Positions 8,633 through 20,784 of a stretch of 64,000 bases of DNA are shown here, one piece after another. The notes beneath the pieces were generated by a model. It saw only the letters and a list, made by a program, of their open reading frames with translations. It was not told the DNA's origin and did no database searches. Numbering within the stretch: the stretch's first letter is position 1; every line of letters starts with the position of its first letter. The stretch spans positions 17,638 through 81,637 of the forward strand of contig NZ_BOLV01000013.1 in NCBI RefSeq assembly GCF_016861845.1, given 5' to 3'. The translations under genes were made by a program, and so were the position numbers. Origin of the DNA: Lacticaseibacillus suilingensis (GTDB lineage Bacteria; Bacillota; Bacilli; Lactobacillales; Lactobacillaceae).

Positions 8633-9455
8633 GACCTATGATCAGCTGCTACGCCACGCCAGTGCGGCACTGACGGCGGCAGGCATTGAGTCAGATGGCG
8701 CCCGGTATGTGCTGGAAATGCGCAGCGACTTTACACCCAGCCAGCTGCGACTGCATGCCCGCGACGCCGTACCAGCGCCAGTGGCCAAGCAGTTTGAAGC
8801 TGACCTGCCGCGGCTGCTGAACAATGAGCCGCCGCAGTACATTGTCGGCGTGGCGCCGTTTTACGGCGATCTGTTTCAAGTCACGCCGGCGGTGCTGATT
8901 CCGCGCTTTGAAACCGAAGAACTGGTAGCTTGGGCCGCCGCCGAGCAAACCCAGGCCCAAACCGGCCTAGATGTTGGTACTGGTAGTGGCGCCATTGGGT
9001 TGACTTTGGCCAAGCAATTGCCGCACACGGCCATGACCCTCAGTGATGTTTCCACTGCGGCGCTGGCCGTGGCCAAGCGCAATGCGACCAGTCTCAAGCG
9101 CCAAGTGACCTTGGTCCAAAGCGATTTATTTGCGGCGCTGCCTGCACGGTATGACTTTATCATTGCCAATCTGCCTTACATCAGCCGGCGTGAAACCTCG
9201 GTGATGGATGCCAGCACCTTGGCTTTTGAACCGGCGTTGGCACTGTTCGCCGCGGATGATGGCCTGGCGCTGTTTGAGCGGTTTGTCGCTGAAGTGTCCA
9301 ATCACCTCAGGCCACAAGGCAGTGTGTACTTAGAATTTGGCTACCAGCAGCAGCCGGCGTTGGCCGAGTTGTTTGCTCGGGCATTGCCGCAGGCCCAAGT
9401 GACGTTCCGCCGCGATTTGGCCGGAAAGCCGCGGATGGTGAAGTTAGTTATTTAA
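8625..9455 (+). CDS. prmC: Release factor glutamine methyltransferase
   Basis: Methylates the glutamine of the GGQ motif in RF1 and RF2. The 276-residue protein has an N-terminal helical substrate domain and a Rossmann SAM domain with the motif [10 protein letters not shown] near residue 115. The catalytic NPPY is NLPY here (182-185), a variant also seen in relatives. The start is an ATG inside the end of prfA (8-base overlap); the longer frame from 8589 would overlap prfA further and has no ribosome site. Confidence 0.93.
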   Translation: MAETYDQLLRHASAALTAAGIESDGARYVLEMRSDFTPSQLRLHARDAVPAPVAKQFEADLPRLLNNEPPQYIVGVAPFYGDLFQVTPAVLIPRFETEELVAWAAAEQTQAQTGLDVGTGSGAIGLTLAKQLPHTAMTLSDVSTAALAVAKRNATSLKRQVTLVQSDLFAALPARYDFIIANLPYISRRETSVMDASTLAFEPALALFAADDGLALFERFVAEVSNHLRPQGSVYLEFGYQQQPALAELFARALPQAQVTFRRDLAGKPRMVKLVI

Positions 9456-9470
9456 TGAAGGAAGCTAATC

Positions 9471-10487
9471 ATGGAAACCAAAGTATTTAGCAAGGAAGAA
9501 ATCGCTGACGCGGCAGCGTTGATCAAGGCTGGCGAAGTGGTGGCCTTTCCCACCGAAACGGTTTATGGGCTTGGAGCGGATGCCACGGATCCGACTGCTG
9601 CCGAGAAAGTCTTTCAGGCCAAACACCGGCCGGCGGACAATCCCTTGATTGTCACCGTTGCTGATCCAGCCATGGTGGCCAAGTTCGCCACCATTACGCC
9701 GGCGGCCAAGCAACTGATGGCAGCCTTTTGGCCAGGGCCGCTGACCATTATCTTGCCCATTATTCCTGGAAAACTCTCGATGATTGTCACCGGCGGTTTG
9801 CAAACCGCGGCCTTTCGCATGCCAGCCAACGCCTTGACTCGCGAGCTGATCACGCTGGCAGGGCGGCCGATTGTCGGGCCTTCAGCGAATTTGTCTGGTA
9901 AGCCTAGCGGCACGCGGCCGGCGCATGTGTTGCATGATTTTGACGGCGCCATTGCTGGCGTCTTGGACGATGGCCCGACCCAGGTTGGGGTGGAGTCGAC
10001 GGTGATTGATATGACCGCCAACCCACCAGCGATTTTGCGGCCCGGTGAAATCACCGCAGCCCAACTCGAGCCCATCATTGGTCCGGTGCAAACGGATCAG
10101 CATAAAGTTGGGGCTAATGAAACGCCGAAAGCGCCGGGGATGAAGTATAAGCATTACGCCCCCAATGCCCAGGTGGTGATTGTGGATCATCCGGCAGACT
10201 GGCCGCTGGCGCTGCAGTGGGCGGTTAAGCAATCAGCTCCGTACGGCGTGCTGGCCACCGATGAGCTGCTGACGCAGGTGCCAGCGGCAGTGCCGACGTA
10301 TTCGCTGGGGGAAGATTTAACCTCCGCCACCCATAATCTGTTTGCGGGGCTGCGCTGGTTTGACCTGCATCCCACCGTCAAACTGATTTTAGCGGAGGCC
10401 TTTTCACCCACTGGGTTAGGGGCAGCCTACATGAATCGCCTGAACAAGTCGGCAGGGAATACCCACTTTGACCGCGACACTCAGTGA
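9471..10487 (+). CDS. tsaC: L-threonylcarbamoyladenylate synthase (Sua5/YwlC type)
   Basis: Makes threonylcarbamoyl-AMP from Thr, bicarbonate and ATP, the first step of t6A37 tRNA modification. The 338-residue protein has the YrdC domain (residues ~1-200, with FPTETVYGLG, KHRPADNPL and GPSANLSG) and the C-terminal Sua5 domain (ending LGAAYMNRLNKSA). So it is the long Sua5/YwlC form, not the short TsaC. GAAGGAAG precedes the ATG. It follows prmC by 15 bases and ends at a terminator. Confidence 0.95.
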   Translation: METKVFSKEEIADAAALIKAGEVVAFPTETVYGLGADATDPTAAEKVFQAKHRPADNPLIVTVADPAMVAKFATITPAAKQLMAAFWPGPLTIILPIIPGKLSMIVTGGLQTAAFRMPANALTRELITLAGRPIVGPSANLSGKPSGTRPAHVLHDFDGAIAGVLDDGPTQVGVESTVIDMTANPPAILRPGEITAAQLEPIIGPVQTDQHKVGANETPKAPGMKYKHYAPNAQVVIVDHPADWPLALQWAVKQSAPYGVLATDELLTQVPAAVPTYSLGEDLTSATHNLFAGLRWFDLHPTVKLILAEAFSPTGLGAAYMNRLNKSAGNTHFDRDTQ

Positions 10488-10503
10488 TTTGATTGTTATA
10501 ATG

Positions 10504-10532
10504 AGAGCTGTGAAACTGGCAGCTCTTTTTTT
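10504..10532 (+). terminator. Terminator after tsaC, overlapping a -10-like site
   Basis: AGAGCTG / CAGCTCT stem followed by a T run. An extended -10 (TGTTATAAT, 10494-10502) ends one base upstream. A transcript from it would start inside the hairpin, so I read this mainly as a terminator. Confidence 0.75.
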
Positions 10533-10611
10533 GTTGGTTTCGGGCAAGACTGGCTTTTGCGTTTATTTTCTGAAAAAATGCTGAGTTGTGGCAACTCACG
10601 GAGGTAGGCAC

Positions 10612-11844
10612 ATGGACTTTAAAGCGTATGACCCTGCAGTGTTCACTGCAATCGAGAATGAAGAGAAACGGCAGCAGCACAATATCGAATTGATTGCCTC
10701 AGAGAACATCGTCAGTCCGGCGGTGCGGGCCGCACAAGGCAGCGTTTTGACCAACAAATACTCAGAAGGCTACCCGAAGCACCGGTATTACGGTGGTAAT
10801 CAGTTCATCGATGAAATCGAGCAGATTGCCATTGACCGGGCGAAGGAATTGTTTGGCGCCGAGTTTGCCAATGTGCAGCCGCACTCAGGCTCGCAGGCGA
10901 ACATGGCCACTTACCGCGCCTTCCTCAAAGATGGGGACAAGGTGTTGGCCATGGATCTGACCGATGGCGGCCACTTGACGCATGGTAGTCCCGTGAGCTT
11001 CTCTGGCCAAACGTATCATTTCTATCATTATGGCCTTGATCCGGAAACCGGGTTGCTGGACTATGCCAAGATCTTGGAACAGGCCGAGGCCGTGCATCCG
11101 AAGCTGATTGTCGCTGGGGCCAGTGCTTACAGCCGGGCCATCGACTTCAAGCAGTTCCGCGACATCGCTGATCACGTGGGGGCCTTTTTGATGGTCGACA
11201 TGGCGCACATTGCCGGCTTGGTTGCTGGCGGTGTACACATGAATCCAGTGCCTTATGCCGATGTGGTCACCACCACGACGCATAAGACGTTGCGCGGCCC
11301 GCGTGGCGGCATGATTTTGGCTAAAAAGGAATACGGCAAGGCCATCAACTCCGCCTTGTTCCCAGGTATTCAAGGGGGCCCACTGGATCATGTGATTGCC
11401 GCTAAGGCCGTTGCCCTGGGCGAAGCGATGCAGCCAGACTTCAAGAACTATGCGGCTCAAATCGTCAAGAACATGCAAGCGATGTGCGAAGGCTTTGCAG
11501 AAGACCCGAAGTTGAAGATGATTTCCGGCGGCTCTGACAACCACATGGTGCTACTTGATGTCACTGGCTATGGCTTGACTGGCCGCGATGTCCAAGACCT
11601 GCTGGACTCGGTGATGATCACCGCCAACAAAAACCAGATTCCTGGCGAGCAAAACGGACCGTTCAAGACTTCCGGTCTGCGCGTAGGGACCGCGGCGATT
11701 ACCACCCGCGGTTTTAACGAGGAAGATTGCAAGGAAGTGGCACATCTGATTACCGCCGCTTTGACTTACCGCGATGATCAAGAAAAACTTGATGAGATTC
11801 GCCAATCTGCTCTTGCACTGACCGGGCGTCATCCTTTATCATAG
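10612..11844 (+). CDS. glyA: Serine hydroxymethyltransferase
   Basis: PLP enzyme interconverting serine and glycine and supplying 5,10-methylene-THF. The 410-residue protein contains the PLP-lysine motif [14 protein letters not shown] with K225, and ends in a typical helical tail (ALTGRHPLS). The start is the ATG at 10612, preceded by GGAGGTAGGCAC. A small hairpin, TGAGTT/AACTCA, lies immediately before this ribosome site and might modulate initiation. upp lies downstream in the same direction, past a terminator. Confidence 0.97.
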   Translation: MDFKAYDPAVFTAIENEEKRQQHNIELIASENIVSPAVRAAQGSVLTNKYSEGYPKHRYYGGNQFIDEIEQIAIDRAKELFGAEFANVQPHSGSQANMATYRAFLKDGDKVLAMDLTDGGHLTHGSPVSFSGQTYHFYHYGLDPETGLLDYAKILEQAEAVHPKLIVAGASAYSRAIDFKQFRDIADHVGAFLMVDMAHIAGLVAGGVHMNPVPYADVVTTTTHKTLRGPRGGMILAKKEYGKAINSALFPGIQGGPLDHVIAAKAVALGEAMQPDFKNYAAQIVKNMQAMCEGFAEDPKLKMISGGSDNHMVLLDVTGYGLTGRDVQDLLDSVMITANKNQIPGEQNGPFKTSGLRVGTAAITTRGFNEEDCKEVAHLITAALTYRDDQEKLDEIRQSALALTGRHPLS

Positions 11845-11888
11845 GAAAGGTTACGGCATGATGCCGGATAGCAAGTAAACAATGCTGT

Positions 11889-11917
11889 AATCGCGACTGC
11901 TTTCGTAGTCGCGATTT
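11889..11917 (+). terminator. Terminator between glyA and upp
   Basis: AATCGCGACT / AGTCGCGATT stem with TTTT directly after, 45 bases past the glyA stop. No clear promoter follows before upp, so partial read-through may feed upp. Confidence 0.85.
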
Positions 11918-11956
11918 TTGTAAGCTTGCGCCACATTTAAAGGAGGACCTTTCTGC

Positions 11957-12586
11957 ATGGGCAAATTTACGGTTTTGAACCACCCACTGATTCAGCACAA
12001 GTTAACCTTGATTCGAGACAAGAATGCTGGGACTAAAGAGTTCCGGGAAATTGCCAACGAAATCGCCGAGTTGATGGTTTATGAAATCACGCGTGACTTA
12101 CCATTGCGTGATGTTGAAATCGAAACGCCAATGGGCAAGACAGTTCAAAAAGAACTGGCCGGCAAAAAGCTGGTCGTTGTGCCAATTCTGCGCGCAGGCT
12201 TGGGCATGGTTGACGGCGTTTTGCGTCTGATTCCAGCGGCAAAGGTCGGCCACGTCGGCATGTACCGCGACGAAAAAACGCTGAAGCCGCATGAATACTT
12301 TGTCAAAATGCCAGCGGATATCGATCAGCGCGACATGGTGATTGTTGATCCCATGTTGGCCACTGGCGGCTCCGCCAACATGGCCATCGAAGCGCTGAAG
12401 AAGCGTGGCGCGACCTCAATTCGCCTCGTGGTCCTGGTGGCCGCACCAGAAGGCGTCAAAGTGGTTCAACAGGAAAACCCAGATGTCGACATTTATGCGG
12501 CAGCCTTGGATGATCATTTGAACGAAAATGGTTACATCGTCCCAGGTCTCGGCGACGCCGGCGACCGCCTGTTCGGCACGAAGTAA
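11957..12586 (+). CDS. upp: Uracil phosphoribosyltransferase
   Basis: Salvages uracil plus PRPP to UMP. The 209-residue protein has the PRPP loop [12 protein letters not shown] (about 129-140) and the C-terminal uracil-binding segment ending [21 protein letters not shown] precedes the ATG. The upp-to-atp order is typical of Firmicutes. Its stop codon is followed after 4 bases by the first family B repeat unit, so the natural 3' UTR of upp consists of that array. Confidence 0.97.
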   Translation: MGKFTVLNHPLIQHKLTLIRDKNAGTKEFREIANEIAELMVYEITRDLPLRDVEIETPMGKTVQKELAGKKLVVVPILRAGLGMVDGVLRLIPAAKVGHVGMYRDEKTLKPHEYFVKMPADIDQRDMVIVDPMLATGGSANMAIEALKKRGATSIRLVVLVAAPEGVKVVQQENPDVDIYAAALDDHLNENGYIVPGLGDAGDRLFGTK

Positions 12587-12590
12587 GAAA

Positions 12591-12984
12591 GGCTGCGAAG
12601 GTCGGCGGGCTTAGCGTGACGAGTAGCCTAGCTCATAGCCCTGCCGGCGCCTTTTGCCCGTGAGGTTATGAGCGTAGCTAATCGCTCGCCCGTTGCCGCC
12701 CGGAGCGCAACTATAAAGCAGGCTGCGGAGGACGACCGCATTTAGCCGGATGGCTAGCCTAGCGCCACGCATTGCCGGCGGTTTTTGCCGGCGAGGCGTG
12801 GCGCGTAGCTAGACATTCCGGCGTTGGTCGCCCGGAGCGCAACTAAGCAGGCTGCGGAGCGGGGCGAATTTAGGATGACGGCTAGCCTAGCTCAACACAT
12901 TGAAGCCGTACTTCGGCTTCGAGGTGATGAGCGTAGCTAGACGCTCATCCGTTGCCCCGTGGAGCGCAACTAAAGGCTGTGCAG
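12591..12984 (+). repeat. Family B tandem structured repeat, array 1 (three units plus fragment)
   Basis: Units start at 12591, 12721 and 12850 (periods 130 and 129); a GGCTGTGCAG fragment at 12975 begins a fourth. Each unit is one long imperfect hairpin. The constant blocks are GGCTGCG, TAGCCTAGC, GCGTAGCTA and CGGAGCGCAACTA. Between them the arms vary in a paired manner: GCCACGC/GCGTGGC plus GCCGGC/GCCGGC in unit 2, and GAAGCC/GGCTTC plus GGATGA/TCATCC in unit 3. CTA/GTA and GGAG/GGAG-like internal loops recur. No coding potential. The array starts 4 bases after the upp stop. A second array follows metI. Confidence 0.85.
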
Positions 12985-13048
12985 TTATCGGCAACCACTC
13001 GCCGTTCAACCCAAATACCCAGACAATGTGACTTTAATCACACTGCTT

Positions 13049-13082
13049 ACAAAGCGTCTTGGCTTGTGCCAAGGCGCTTTGT
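13049..13082. terminator. Strong hairpin downstream of the upp repeat array
   Basis: ACAAAGCGTCTTGGC pairs with GCCAAGGCGCTTTGT around a TTGT loop. There is no proper T run after it on either strand, so it may be an inefficient terminator or an RNA 3'-end stabiliser. Confidence 0.5.
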
Positions 13083-13478
13083 TCGGCTATGATGCAAGTA
13101 GCCTACCGCCGCTGCGCATGAAAGCTAGCACCGACTCAGTTTTTCGTTCAGGTCGTCCCGGACATTTACAGAAAAACAGCATTTTAAGCGGTTGCCTTGT
13201 TTTCAATTTGACTGACATTTTCAACCGGGTTGGCCAAGTTTAACCATGAAGCCGCTTTCTGTGTGAAAATCGTAATGAAAAGGGTTTGCAAAAAGTGATG
13301 AAAATCAACCGGCGTGCTTTGTTTTTTCATGCAAAAGGTGATAGAGTATTGAGTGTGTTTTGAAGGATGAGTATCCGGAAATCCGCAATTTTGACTGCGC
13401 TTGCGCATGCGCATGCCCCGCGATTAACGCCCGTACATAGGCTTGCGTGGACGGAGTCGACTTAAGGAGGTGAATTCT
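13083..13478 (+). other. Leader region of the atp operon, no gene seen
   Basis: 396 bases without a credible gene; the frame at 13028-13243 looks non-coding. It holds a promoter candidate at 13319-13347. There is also a loose direct repeat, TTTGCAAAAAGTGAT near 13285 and ATGCAAAAGGTGAT near 13329. A purine/pyrimidine-alternating stretch (GCGCTTGCGCATGCGCATGC, near 13397) could form a short hairpin in the 5' UTR. Confidence 0.6.
13319..13347 (+). promoter_or_regulatory. Candidate promoter of the atp operon
   Basis: TTGTTT, a 17-base spacer, then TAGAGT. Matches are partial (3/6 and 4/6) but spacing is ideal, and nothing better lies between here and atpB. Confidence 0.35.
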
Positions 13479-14201
13479 GTGAACGAAAGCTATCCCGTGG
13501 TTAGTTTTATGGGTCTGCGGTTTAACTTAGCGAATGATTTGGCGATTTTGATCTCTTGCATTCTGATTTTTGCGTTGGTGTTTTGGCTTGCTCGCAAACC
13601 AACGCTGCGTCCGAATGGTCGGCAGAACGTGCTCGAATATCTGATTGACTTCACCAATGGCATCGTCAAACAAGCGATGCCAGGGAAGGAAGGCAATCGT
13701 TTTGGTCTGTTTGCCTTTGTTTTGTTCCTATTCGTTTGGGTGAACAACCAACTAGGGCTGTTCCTTCAACTCGATGTTGGTGGCAAAACTTGGCTGCGGT
13801 CGAGTACTGCTGATCCCATCATCACGTTAAGTTTGGCGATGATGGTGCTGGTGCTTTCACATTTCTTTGGGGTCGTCTTTAACGGCACCAAAGGTTATCT
13901 GCGTGAGTACGTTTCGCCAGTCGCTTTTCTGCTCCCCATCAACTTGATTGAAAACATCACTAACTTTGTCACCTTAGCATTACGACTTTACGGGAACATT
14001 TACGCCGGTGAAGTGTTACTGCTACTGATCCGCCAGCTCGCCTTTTCGGGGCACGGGCTGCTCGGTGGGGTATCCTTCATTGGTGGCTTCGCGATCGAAG
14101 TGATTTGGCAAGGGTTCTCAGTCTTCATTGGTACGATTCAAGCGTACATTTTTGTTACCTTATCAACGGTCTACACGTCTGAAAAGGTTATTTCTGATTA
14201 A
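13479..14201 (+). CDS. atpB: F1Fo ATP synthase subunit a
   Basis: Membrane subunit forming the proton half-channels of Fo. The 240-residue protein has five or six hydrophobic segments. The essential arginine is R169 in LALRLYGNIYAGE, which faces the c-ring carboxylate. The start is a GTG preceded by TTAAGGAGG; upstream in-frame codons lack a ribosome site. First gene of atpBEFHAGDC. Confidence 0.96.
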   Translation: MNESYPVVSFMGLRFNLANDLAILISCILIFALVFWLARKPTLRPNGRQNVLEYLIDFTNGIVKQAMPGKEGNRFGLFAFVLFLFVWVNNQLGLFLQLDVGGKTWLRSSTADPIITLSLAMMVLVLSHFFGVVFNGTKGYLREYVSPVAFLLPINLIENITNFVTLALRLYGNIYAGEVLLLLIRQLAFSGHGLLGGVSFIGGFAIEVIWQGFSVFIGTIQAYIFVTLSTVYTSEKVISD

Positions 14202-14219
14202 TCATTAGGAGGATAAATC

Positions 14220-14432
14220 ATGCAATATCTCGCTGCATCTATCGCCGCAGGCATCGCTGCTTTCGCGGCTTCATATGGTAACGGTAAGGTTATTTCCAAG
14301 GCCCTTGAAGGGATGGCTCGTCAGCCAGAAGCAACCGGCAACCTGCGTTCCACCATGTTTATCGGTGTTGGGCTGATCGAAGCCGTGCCGATCATGGCTA
14401 TCGTTGTTGCGTTCATGCTTGTTTTGAAGTAG
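14220..14432 (+). CDS. atpE: F1Fo ATP synthase subunit c
   Basis: A 70-residue hairpin of two membrane helices. The proton-binding carboxylate is E54 in [10 protein letters not shown], and the polar loop contains ARQPEA. It uses Glu and has no visible sodium-type ligand set, consistent with the proton-pumping enzyme of acid-tolerant lactobacilli. AGGAGG lies before the ATG. Confidence 0.96.
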   Translation: MQYLAASIAAGIAAFAASYGNGKVISKALEGMARQPEATGNLRSTMFIGVGLIEAVPIMAIVVAFMLVLK

Positions 14433-14470
14433 TTCGCCCAGCGGCAAATTAAGAAAGGGGAATGATTCAC

Positions 14471-14962
14471 ATGGCAACTTTTGGTGATACGCTCTTTCTA
14501 CTCGCCGCTTTCGCTGTTTTATTAGTACTGGTTGGGACTTTTGCTTGGAAGCCAGTGACCAAGATCATGGCCGAACGTCAGGATAAGATCGATAGCGATC
14601 TGGATTATGCTGACCAAACACGCCAGGACGCCCAGAAGATGGCGGCCCAGCGCGAAGCAGAACTGAAGAGTTCCAAGGAAGACGCCGTTAAAATCGTCTC
14701 GCAGGCGAAGGAAAATGGCGAAGCACAGCGTCAGCAGCTGGTGGCTAATGCGCAGGCAGAAGTCACGAAGTTGAAGGCCAATGCAGACAAGGATATTGCC
14801 CAACAGCGGCAAGACGCTTTGAATGCGGCCCAAAAAGACGTTGCTTCCTTATCTTTGGCCATCGCTGAAAAGCTGATTGCGAAGGAACTTGACCCAGCCG
14901 CACAGCAAACATTGATTGATCAATACATCAGTGAGTTAGGTGACGCCAATGGCAGTCACTGA
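14471..14962 (+). CDS. atpF: F1Fo ATP synthase subunit b
   Basis: Peripheral stalk protein with one N-terminal membrane helix (FLLAAFAVLLVLVGTFAW) and a long charged coiled coil rich in Gln, Ala and Lys. I chose the ATG at 14471, 10 bases after AAAGGGG; the in-frame ATG at 14462 is only one base from that site. That gives 163 residues. The end overlaps atpH. Confidence 0.94.
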   Translation: MATFGDTLFLLAAFAVLLVLVGTFAWKPVTKIMAERQDKIDSDLDYADQTRQDAQKMAAQREAELKSSKEDAVKIVSQAKENGEAQRQQLVANAQAEVTKLKANADKDIAQQRQDALNAAQKDVASLSLAIAEKLIAKELDPAAQQTLIDQYISELGDANGSH

Positions 14963-15494
14963 TCGCGATGCCGCACCACGCTACGGGAAGGCGTTGTTCG
15001 AGGTTGCCCAAGAACAAGACCAACTCCAAGCGGTGCATGAAGAAGTCAATGAGCTGCAGGCAGTACTGAAACAAACCCCTGAGCTGCTTTCGGCTTTGAC
15101 TAGCAAAAATCTCACTGCTGCCGACAAGGACCAATTGCTTAGCATTTTGCTACAATCACGGTCTGATTTGGTCACGCAGTTGGTGGGGATTGTGCAAGCC
15201 AATGGTCGTTTAGGTGGCCTCGCAGCGGTCTTCGATGATTTCGAAGCGCGCTACGATGTTGCTAATGGCATTGTGAAAGCGGTCGTGACGACTGCTGTGG
15301 CGATGTCGGATACGCAGCTTCAGGCGATTAAACAAGCCATTGCTACGAAGTTAAACGCGCAAGCCGTAGAAGTAACGCCGATCATCGATCAAAGTATCGT
15401 TGGCGGCGTTAAAGTGGTGGCTGATGATGTTGTCATTGACGGCACCGTCGCTACCCGGCTGGCCAAGCTTCGGGCAACGCTGCTTAGTAATTAG
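14949..15494 (+). CDS. atpH: F1Fo ATP synthase subunit delta
   Basis: OSCP-like subunit that joins the peripheral stalk to the top of F1. 181 residues, with the typical opening RYGKALFEVA and the C-terminal VDQSIVGG-type strand (here IDQSIVGGVKV). It starts at an ATG inside the end of atpF (14-base overlap), with TTAGGTG as ribosome site; a GTG at 14940 is a less likely start. Confidence 0.94.
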   Translation: MAVTDRDAAPRYGKALFEVAQEQDQLQAVHEEVNELQAVLKQTPELLSALTSKNLTAADKDQLLSILLQSRSDLVTQLVGIVQANGRLGGLAAVFDDFEARYDVANGIVKAVVTTAVAMSDTQLQAIKQAIATKLNAQAVEVTPIIDQSIVGGVKVVADDVVIDGTVATRLAKLRATLLSN

Positions 15495-17027
<1,533 letters not shown>

Positions 17028-17038
17028 GGAGGTGCCGC

Positions 17039-17968
17039 ATGGCTGAATCATTGATGGATATCAAGCGCCAGATCAACTCGACCAAGAAAACGGGTCAGAT
17101 CACGCAGGCCATGCAAATGGTCTCCGGCGCCAAATTGAGCCAGATTGAAAAACGTTCCGGGCAATACCAACTGTACGCCGATCGGGTGCGGCAAATCGTG
17201 ACGCACCTAGCCGCGGCTCAGCTGCTTGAGTTGGAACGCCAGGAAACTGAAGAGTTGACTAATGCTGATGCCAGCAAGCAACACCTTGAAGTGGCATCAC
17301 TGCTGCAACAACGTCCCGTCAAGAAAACCGGTTATCTGGTCATTACCTCTGACCGCGGCTTGGTGGGCGCGTACAACAGCACGATTTTGAAGGCCATGAT
17401 GCAAATGATCACCCAAGACCACCAAAACGACGCAGATTACGTCGTGATGGCCGTCGGCGGAGTCGGCGCTGATTTCTTCAAAAATCGCGGCGTTAATCTG
17501 GCTTATGAATATCGCGGTGTGTCGGATGTCCCGACCTTTAACGAGGTGCGAGAAATCGTGAAAACCGCGGTGACGATGTTCGATAACGAGGTGTTCGATG
17601 AGCTGTATGTGTGCTACAACCACCATGTCAACTCATTGACGTCAGCGTTCCGCGCTGAAAAAATGCTGCCTATCTCTGACCTTGATGCCAGTGAAGTTGC
17701 AGACACACCGATCGAATATATCACGGAACCTGATCCGGACGCAGTGCTGGAAGCGATTTTGCCTCAGTACGCGGAAAGCTTGATTTTTGGCGCCATTATG
17801 GACGCCAAAACTGCTGAGCATGCCGCTTCAACCACTGCCATGAAGAGTGCCACAGACAATGCCAACGATTTGATTTCCAAGTTATCGACGACTTACAACC
17901 GGGCACGGCAGTCGGCCATTACCACGGAAATCACCGAAATCGTCGGTGGGGCCAATGCACTTGAGTAG
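17039..17968 (+). CDS. atpG: F1Fo ATP synthase subunit gamma
   Basis: Central rotor shaft. 309 residues, with the conserved N-terminal helix ([20 protein letters not shown]) and C-terminal helix ([15 protein letters not shown]) that form the coiled-coil axle. The middle has the Rossmann-like domain with [19 protein letters not shown] precedes the ATG. Confidence 0.97.
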   Translation: MAESLMDIKRQINSTKKTGQITQAMQMVSGAKLSQIEKRSGQYQLYADRVRQIVTHLAAAQLLELERQETEELTNADASKQHLEVASLLQQRPVKKTGYLVITSDRGLVGAYNSTILKAMMQMITQDHQNDADYVVMAVGGVGADFFKNRGVNLAYEYRGVSDVPTFNEVREIVKTAVTMFDNEVFDELYVCYNHHVNSLTSAFRAEKMLPISDLDASEVADTPIEYITEPDPDAVLEAILPQYAESLIFGAIMDAKTAEHAASTTAMKSATDNANDLISKLSTTYNRARQSAITTEITEIVGGANALE

Positions 17969-17971
17969 TAA

Positions 17972-19453
<1,482 letters not shown>

Positions 19454-19476
19454 CGCCGCAGAAGGGAGGGGTTATC

Positions 19477-19914
19477 GTGGCAGAACAAAATGTCCTGACT
19501 GTTAACATCGTGACACCGGATGGTTTGGTTTATGATCACCATGCCAGCCTGGTGGTGGTGAAAACCACCACCGGCGATATGGGGATCATGGCTAATCATG
19601 AACCGGTTGTTGCACCACTTGTGATCGGGGAAGTGCGCGTTCGCCGCGTTGACAGCCCCGGCCATGAAAACATGATTGCCGTGAACGGTGGCTTCATGGA
19701 GATGTCGAACAATGTTTGTTCGATTGTCGCCGACTCTGCCGAACGGGCTCGCGATATCGATTTGACGCGGGCGGAGGCTGCGCGCAAGCGCGCCGAACGC
19801 CGCATCGAAGATGCCAAGAGCCATCGGGATCAAGACGAACTGCAACGGGCCCAAGTGGCCTTGCAGCGCGCCATCAACCGAATCCACGTCCGCAAGAGCG
19901 GCCTGGGCGGTTAA
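19477..19914 (+). CDS. atpC: F1Fo ATP synthase subunit epsilon
   Basis: Rotor-stalk regulator with an N-terminal beta sandwich ([17 protein letters not shown]) and a C-terminal two-helix regulatory domain ([17 protein letters not shown]). 145 residues from a GTG start, with GAAGGGAGGGG upstream. Last gene of the operon; a terminator follows 15 bases later. Confidence 0.95.
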   Translation: MAEQNVLTVNIVTPDGLVYDHHASLVVVKTTTGDMGIMANHEPVVAPLVIGEVRVRRVDSPGHENMIAVNGGFMEMSNNVCSIVADSAERARDIDLTRAEAARKRAERRIEDAKSHRDQDELQRAQVALQRAINRIHVRKSGLGG

Positions 19915-19928
19915 TCAGACCATCAATT

Positions 19929-19956
19929 CAGCATCGCTTCTGGCGGTGCTGTTTTT
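19929..19956 (+). terminator. Terminator of the atp operon
   Basis: CAGCATCGC / GCGGTGCTG stem (one wobble) with TTTTT. It lies just before family A copy 2, as a terminator also precedes copy 1. Confidence 0.85.
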
Positions 19957-19984
19957 GTATTCTGTGGTTGTGGTAGGCGGAGCC

Positions 19985-20233
19985 GCGGGTTGCGGCGGCG
20001 GTGGGCTCCGCTTGGCGGGGGTGCTGGCTGTGCGGCCGGTTCGAGCCGAAAACCGGTCTCGAACCTAAAGTTAAAGCCAGCCTCGCTGCGCTCGCTGCTG
20101 TCTTCAACTTTGCCGCGATTAGCTCTGGGCAGCCCTGCGCAAAAACCGCGCCGGTCTGCCTGTCGCTAATCGTTTCACTGCCAGACCCCCGCCAAGCTCC
20201 GCCCGCCACCACCGCAACCCGCTTCATAACAGT
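19985..20233 (+). repeat. Family A structured element, copy 2
   Basis: Closing stem GCGGGTTGCGG (19985-19995) with CCGCAACCCGC (20212-20222). It continues as GGTGGGC/GCCCGCC, a TCC/TCC internal loop, and GCTTGGCGGGGGT/ACCCCCGCCAAGC. Inside are three hairpins: GGTTCGAG/CTCGAACC (20038-20065), AAAGTTAAAG/CTTCAACTTT, and CGATTAGC/GCTAATCG. ATAACAGT at 20226-20233 sits 3 bases beyond the stem, exactly as in the other copies. Same orientation as copy 1. Confidence 0.82.
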
Positions 20234-20431
20234 AGCGTACTACAGGTGACGCTTTCTCCGCAGAGGGTATGGCGACTTGCTTTCTTTTACAGCTATTTCA
20301 TTGTCAGGCACTTCTGATACGGCCAAACCGAAACCTTTTGTTGAGGTTTCAGTACTTGACTGACTAGGGGGTGTAAACCTTTACCGGAAAAACTATGTTG
20401 TCATATGTTTACGGTTCTATTTTCTACGTTT
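20234..20431. other. Spacer between two inverted family A copies, no gene seen
   Basis: About 200 bases of mixed composition with no frame, terminator or clear promoter that I can support. Confidence 0.5.
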
Positions 20432-20675
20432 ACTGTTATCCAGTGGGTTTCGGTGGTGGGGACGGAGCTTGGGGCGTGAGGCCAGCAGTGAAACGATGAG
20501 GACTAGTCAGACTGCGCATTTGGCAGGCTGACCAGTCCTCATCGCGGCAGTTTAGAAGACGCAAGAGAGCGTAGCGACTGCGGCTTCTAAACTAGGTCGG
20601 AGACCGACCTTTGGCTCCGACCGGCCGCACAGCAGGCCGCGCGTCCCAAGCGGAGTCACCACCGCCGAAACCCAC
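20432..20675 (-). repeat. Family A structured element, copy 3 (inverted)
   Basis: Reverse-strand copy. Closing stem GTGGGTTTCGG (20443-20453) with CCGAAACCCAC (20665-20675); inner helix GCTTGGGGCG/CGTCCCAAGC. On the minus strand the three hairpins are GGTCGGAG/CTCCGACC (20595-20622), TTTAGAAG/CTTCTAAA, and CGATGAGGACT/AGTCCTCATCG, in the same order as copies 1 and 2. ATAACAGT (minus strand, 20439-20432) again lies 3 bases past the stem. The GAAG-loop-CTTC hairpin keeps the TCGCTnCGCTC core seen in copy 2. Confidence 0.82.
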
Positions 20676-20749
20676 GACCGACTGAAGCCAGCGTGGTTAG
20701 AAAACTATTAATTTCAGTAAACACAGTCGCACTTGTTTGAAAAAATCGG

Positions 20750-20755
20750 TATAAT
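20750..20755 (+). promoter_or_regulatory. -10 element before the YwzB-like gene
   Basis: Perfect TATAAT 30 bases upstream of the ATG. No good -35 at the right distance. Confidence 0.45.
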
Positions 20756-20784
20756 TTAGACTGCATACGGAAACGGAGGCCACT

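Noticed and set aside
10494..10502. Extended -10 TGTTATAAT before glyA
   Set aside because: Transcription from it would begin inside the tsaC terminator stem, so a working glyA promoter here is unlikely.
12591..12984. CRISPR array
   Set aside because: The units are 125-130 nt long hairpins with no constant short repeat and unique spacers, and there are no cas genes.
19985..20675. tRNA or rRNA genes, or an IS element with transposase, in the atp-mbl gap
   Set aside because: No cloverleaf with CCA-end features, and no transposase-sized frame or target duplication was found.
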